From: Hydrogenophaga sp.
GTDB taxonomy: Bacteria; Pseudomonadota; Gammaproteobacteria; Burkholderiales; Burkholderiaceae
Direction: 5' to 3'
Length of the DNA stretch: 15,865 nucleotides
NCBI GenBank assembly: GCA_025458545.1
Contig: JALOSH010000067.1
Span: 1 to 15,865, forward strand
Shown here: positions 14,967 to 15,865 of the stretch, in pieces
Layout: each line of letters opens with the position of its first letter
Position numbering within the stretch: position 1 is the first letter of the stretch
Position numbers and translations under genes: made by a program
The notes under the pieces: generated by a model
Told to the model about the DNA's origin: nothing
The model's input: the letters and a program-made list of their open reading frames with translations, nothing else
Database searches by the model: none

Positions 14967-15865
<899 letters not shown>

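Overview
The window looks like chromosomal core genome from a high-GC betaproteobacterium, most likely Burkholderiales, family Comamonadaceae (Hydrogenophaga, Acidovorax or Rhodoferax-like). The basis is gene order and protein wording: sspB / tRNA-Thr / short DUF721 protein / M23 peptidase / secA / argJ / DUF815 ATPase / mutT, facing pilB-pilC-pilD-coaE-zapD-yacG, then tRNA-Pro / ispB / rplU-rpmA-obgE. I saw no phage, insertion sequence, CRISPR array, toxin-antitoxin pair or defence island, and no stretch over 300 bases lacks a gene.

Layout. 1-418 (+): 3' end of sspB (ClpXP adaptor), then tRNA-Thr(UGU). 464-781 (-): a short DUF721/DciA-type gene, divergent from a membrane-anchored M23 endopeptidase gene (830-1780, +). 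1948-7350 (+): secA, argJ, a DUF815 ATPase gene and a damaged mutT. Two related palindromic repeats follow the stop codons of secA and argJ. 7366-12827 (-): a tight unit pilB-pilC-pilD-coaE-zapD-yacG, joining type IV pilus assembly to CoA synthesis, FtsZ bundling and a gyrase-binding zinc protein. 12989-14106 (-): tRNA-Pro(CGG) and ispB. 14219-15865 (+): promoter, rplU, rpmA, an intrinsic terminator, and the 5' part of obgE, which runs off the window.

The genes are housekeeping: protein export (secA), proteolysis (sspB), wall remodelling (M23), arginine synthesis (argJ), nucleotide-pool cleaning (mutT), pili (pilBCD), cofactors and quinone side chain (coaE, ispB), division (zapD) and ribosome function or assembly (rplU, rpmA, obgE).

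I found no new multi-gene system. Three things deserve a second look. First, argJ appears to lack an internal block of roughly 35-45 residues that holds the family's conserved RDGEGATK segment. Second, mutT lacks the REUXEE half of its Nudix box, with a frame change at the same point. These are two apparent loss-of-function deletions about 1.6 kb apart, either real or assembly errors. Third, the two repeats after secA and argJ keep the same three-hairpin architecture although paired arms differ in sequence, which suggests selection on structure.
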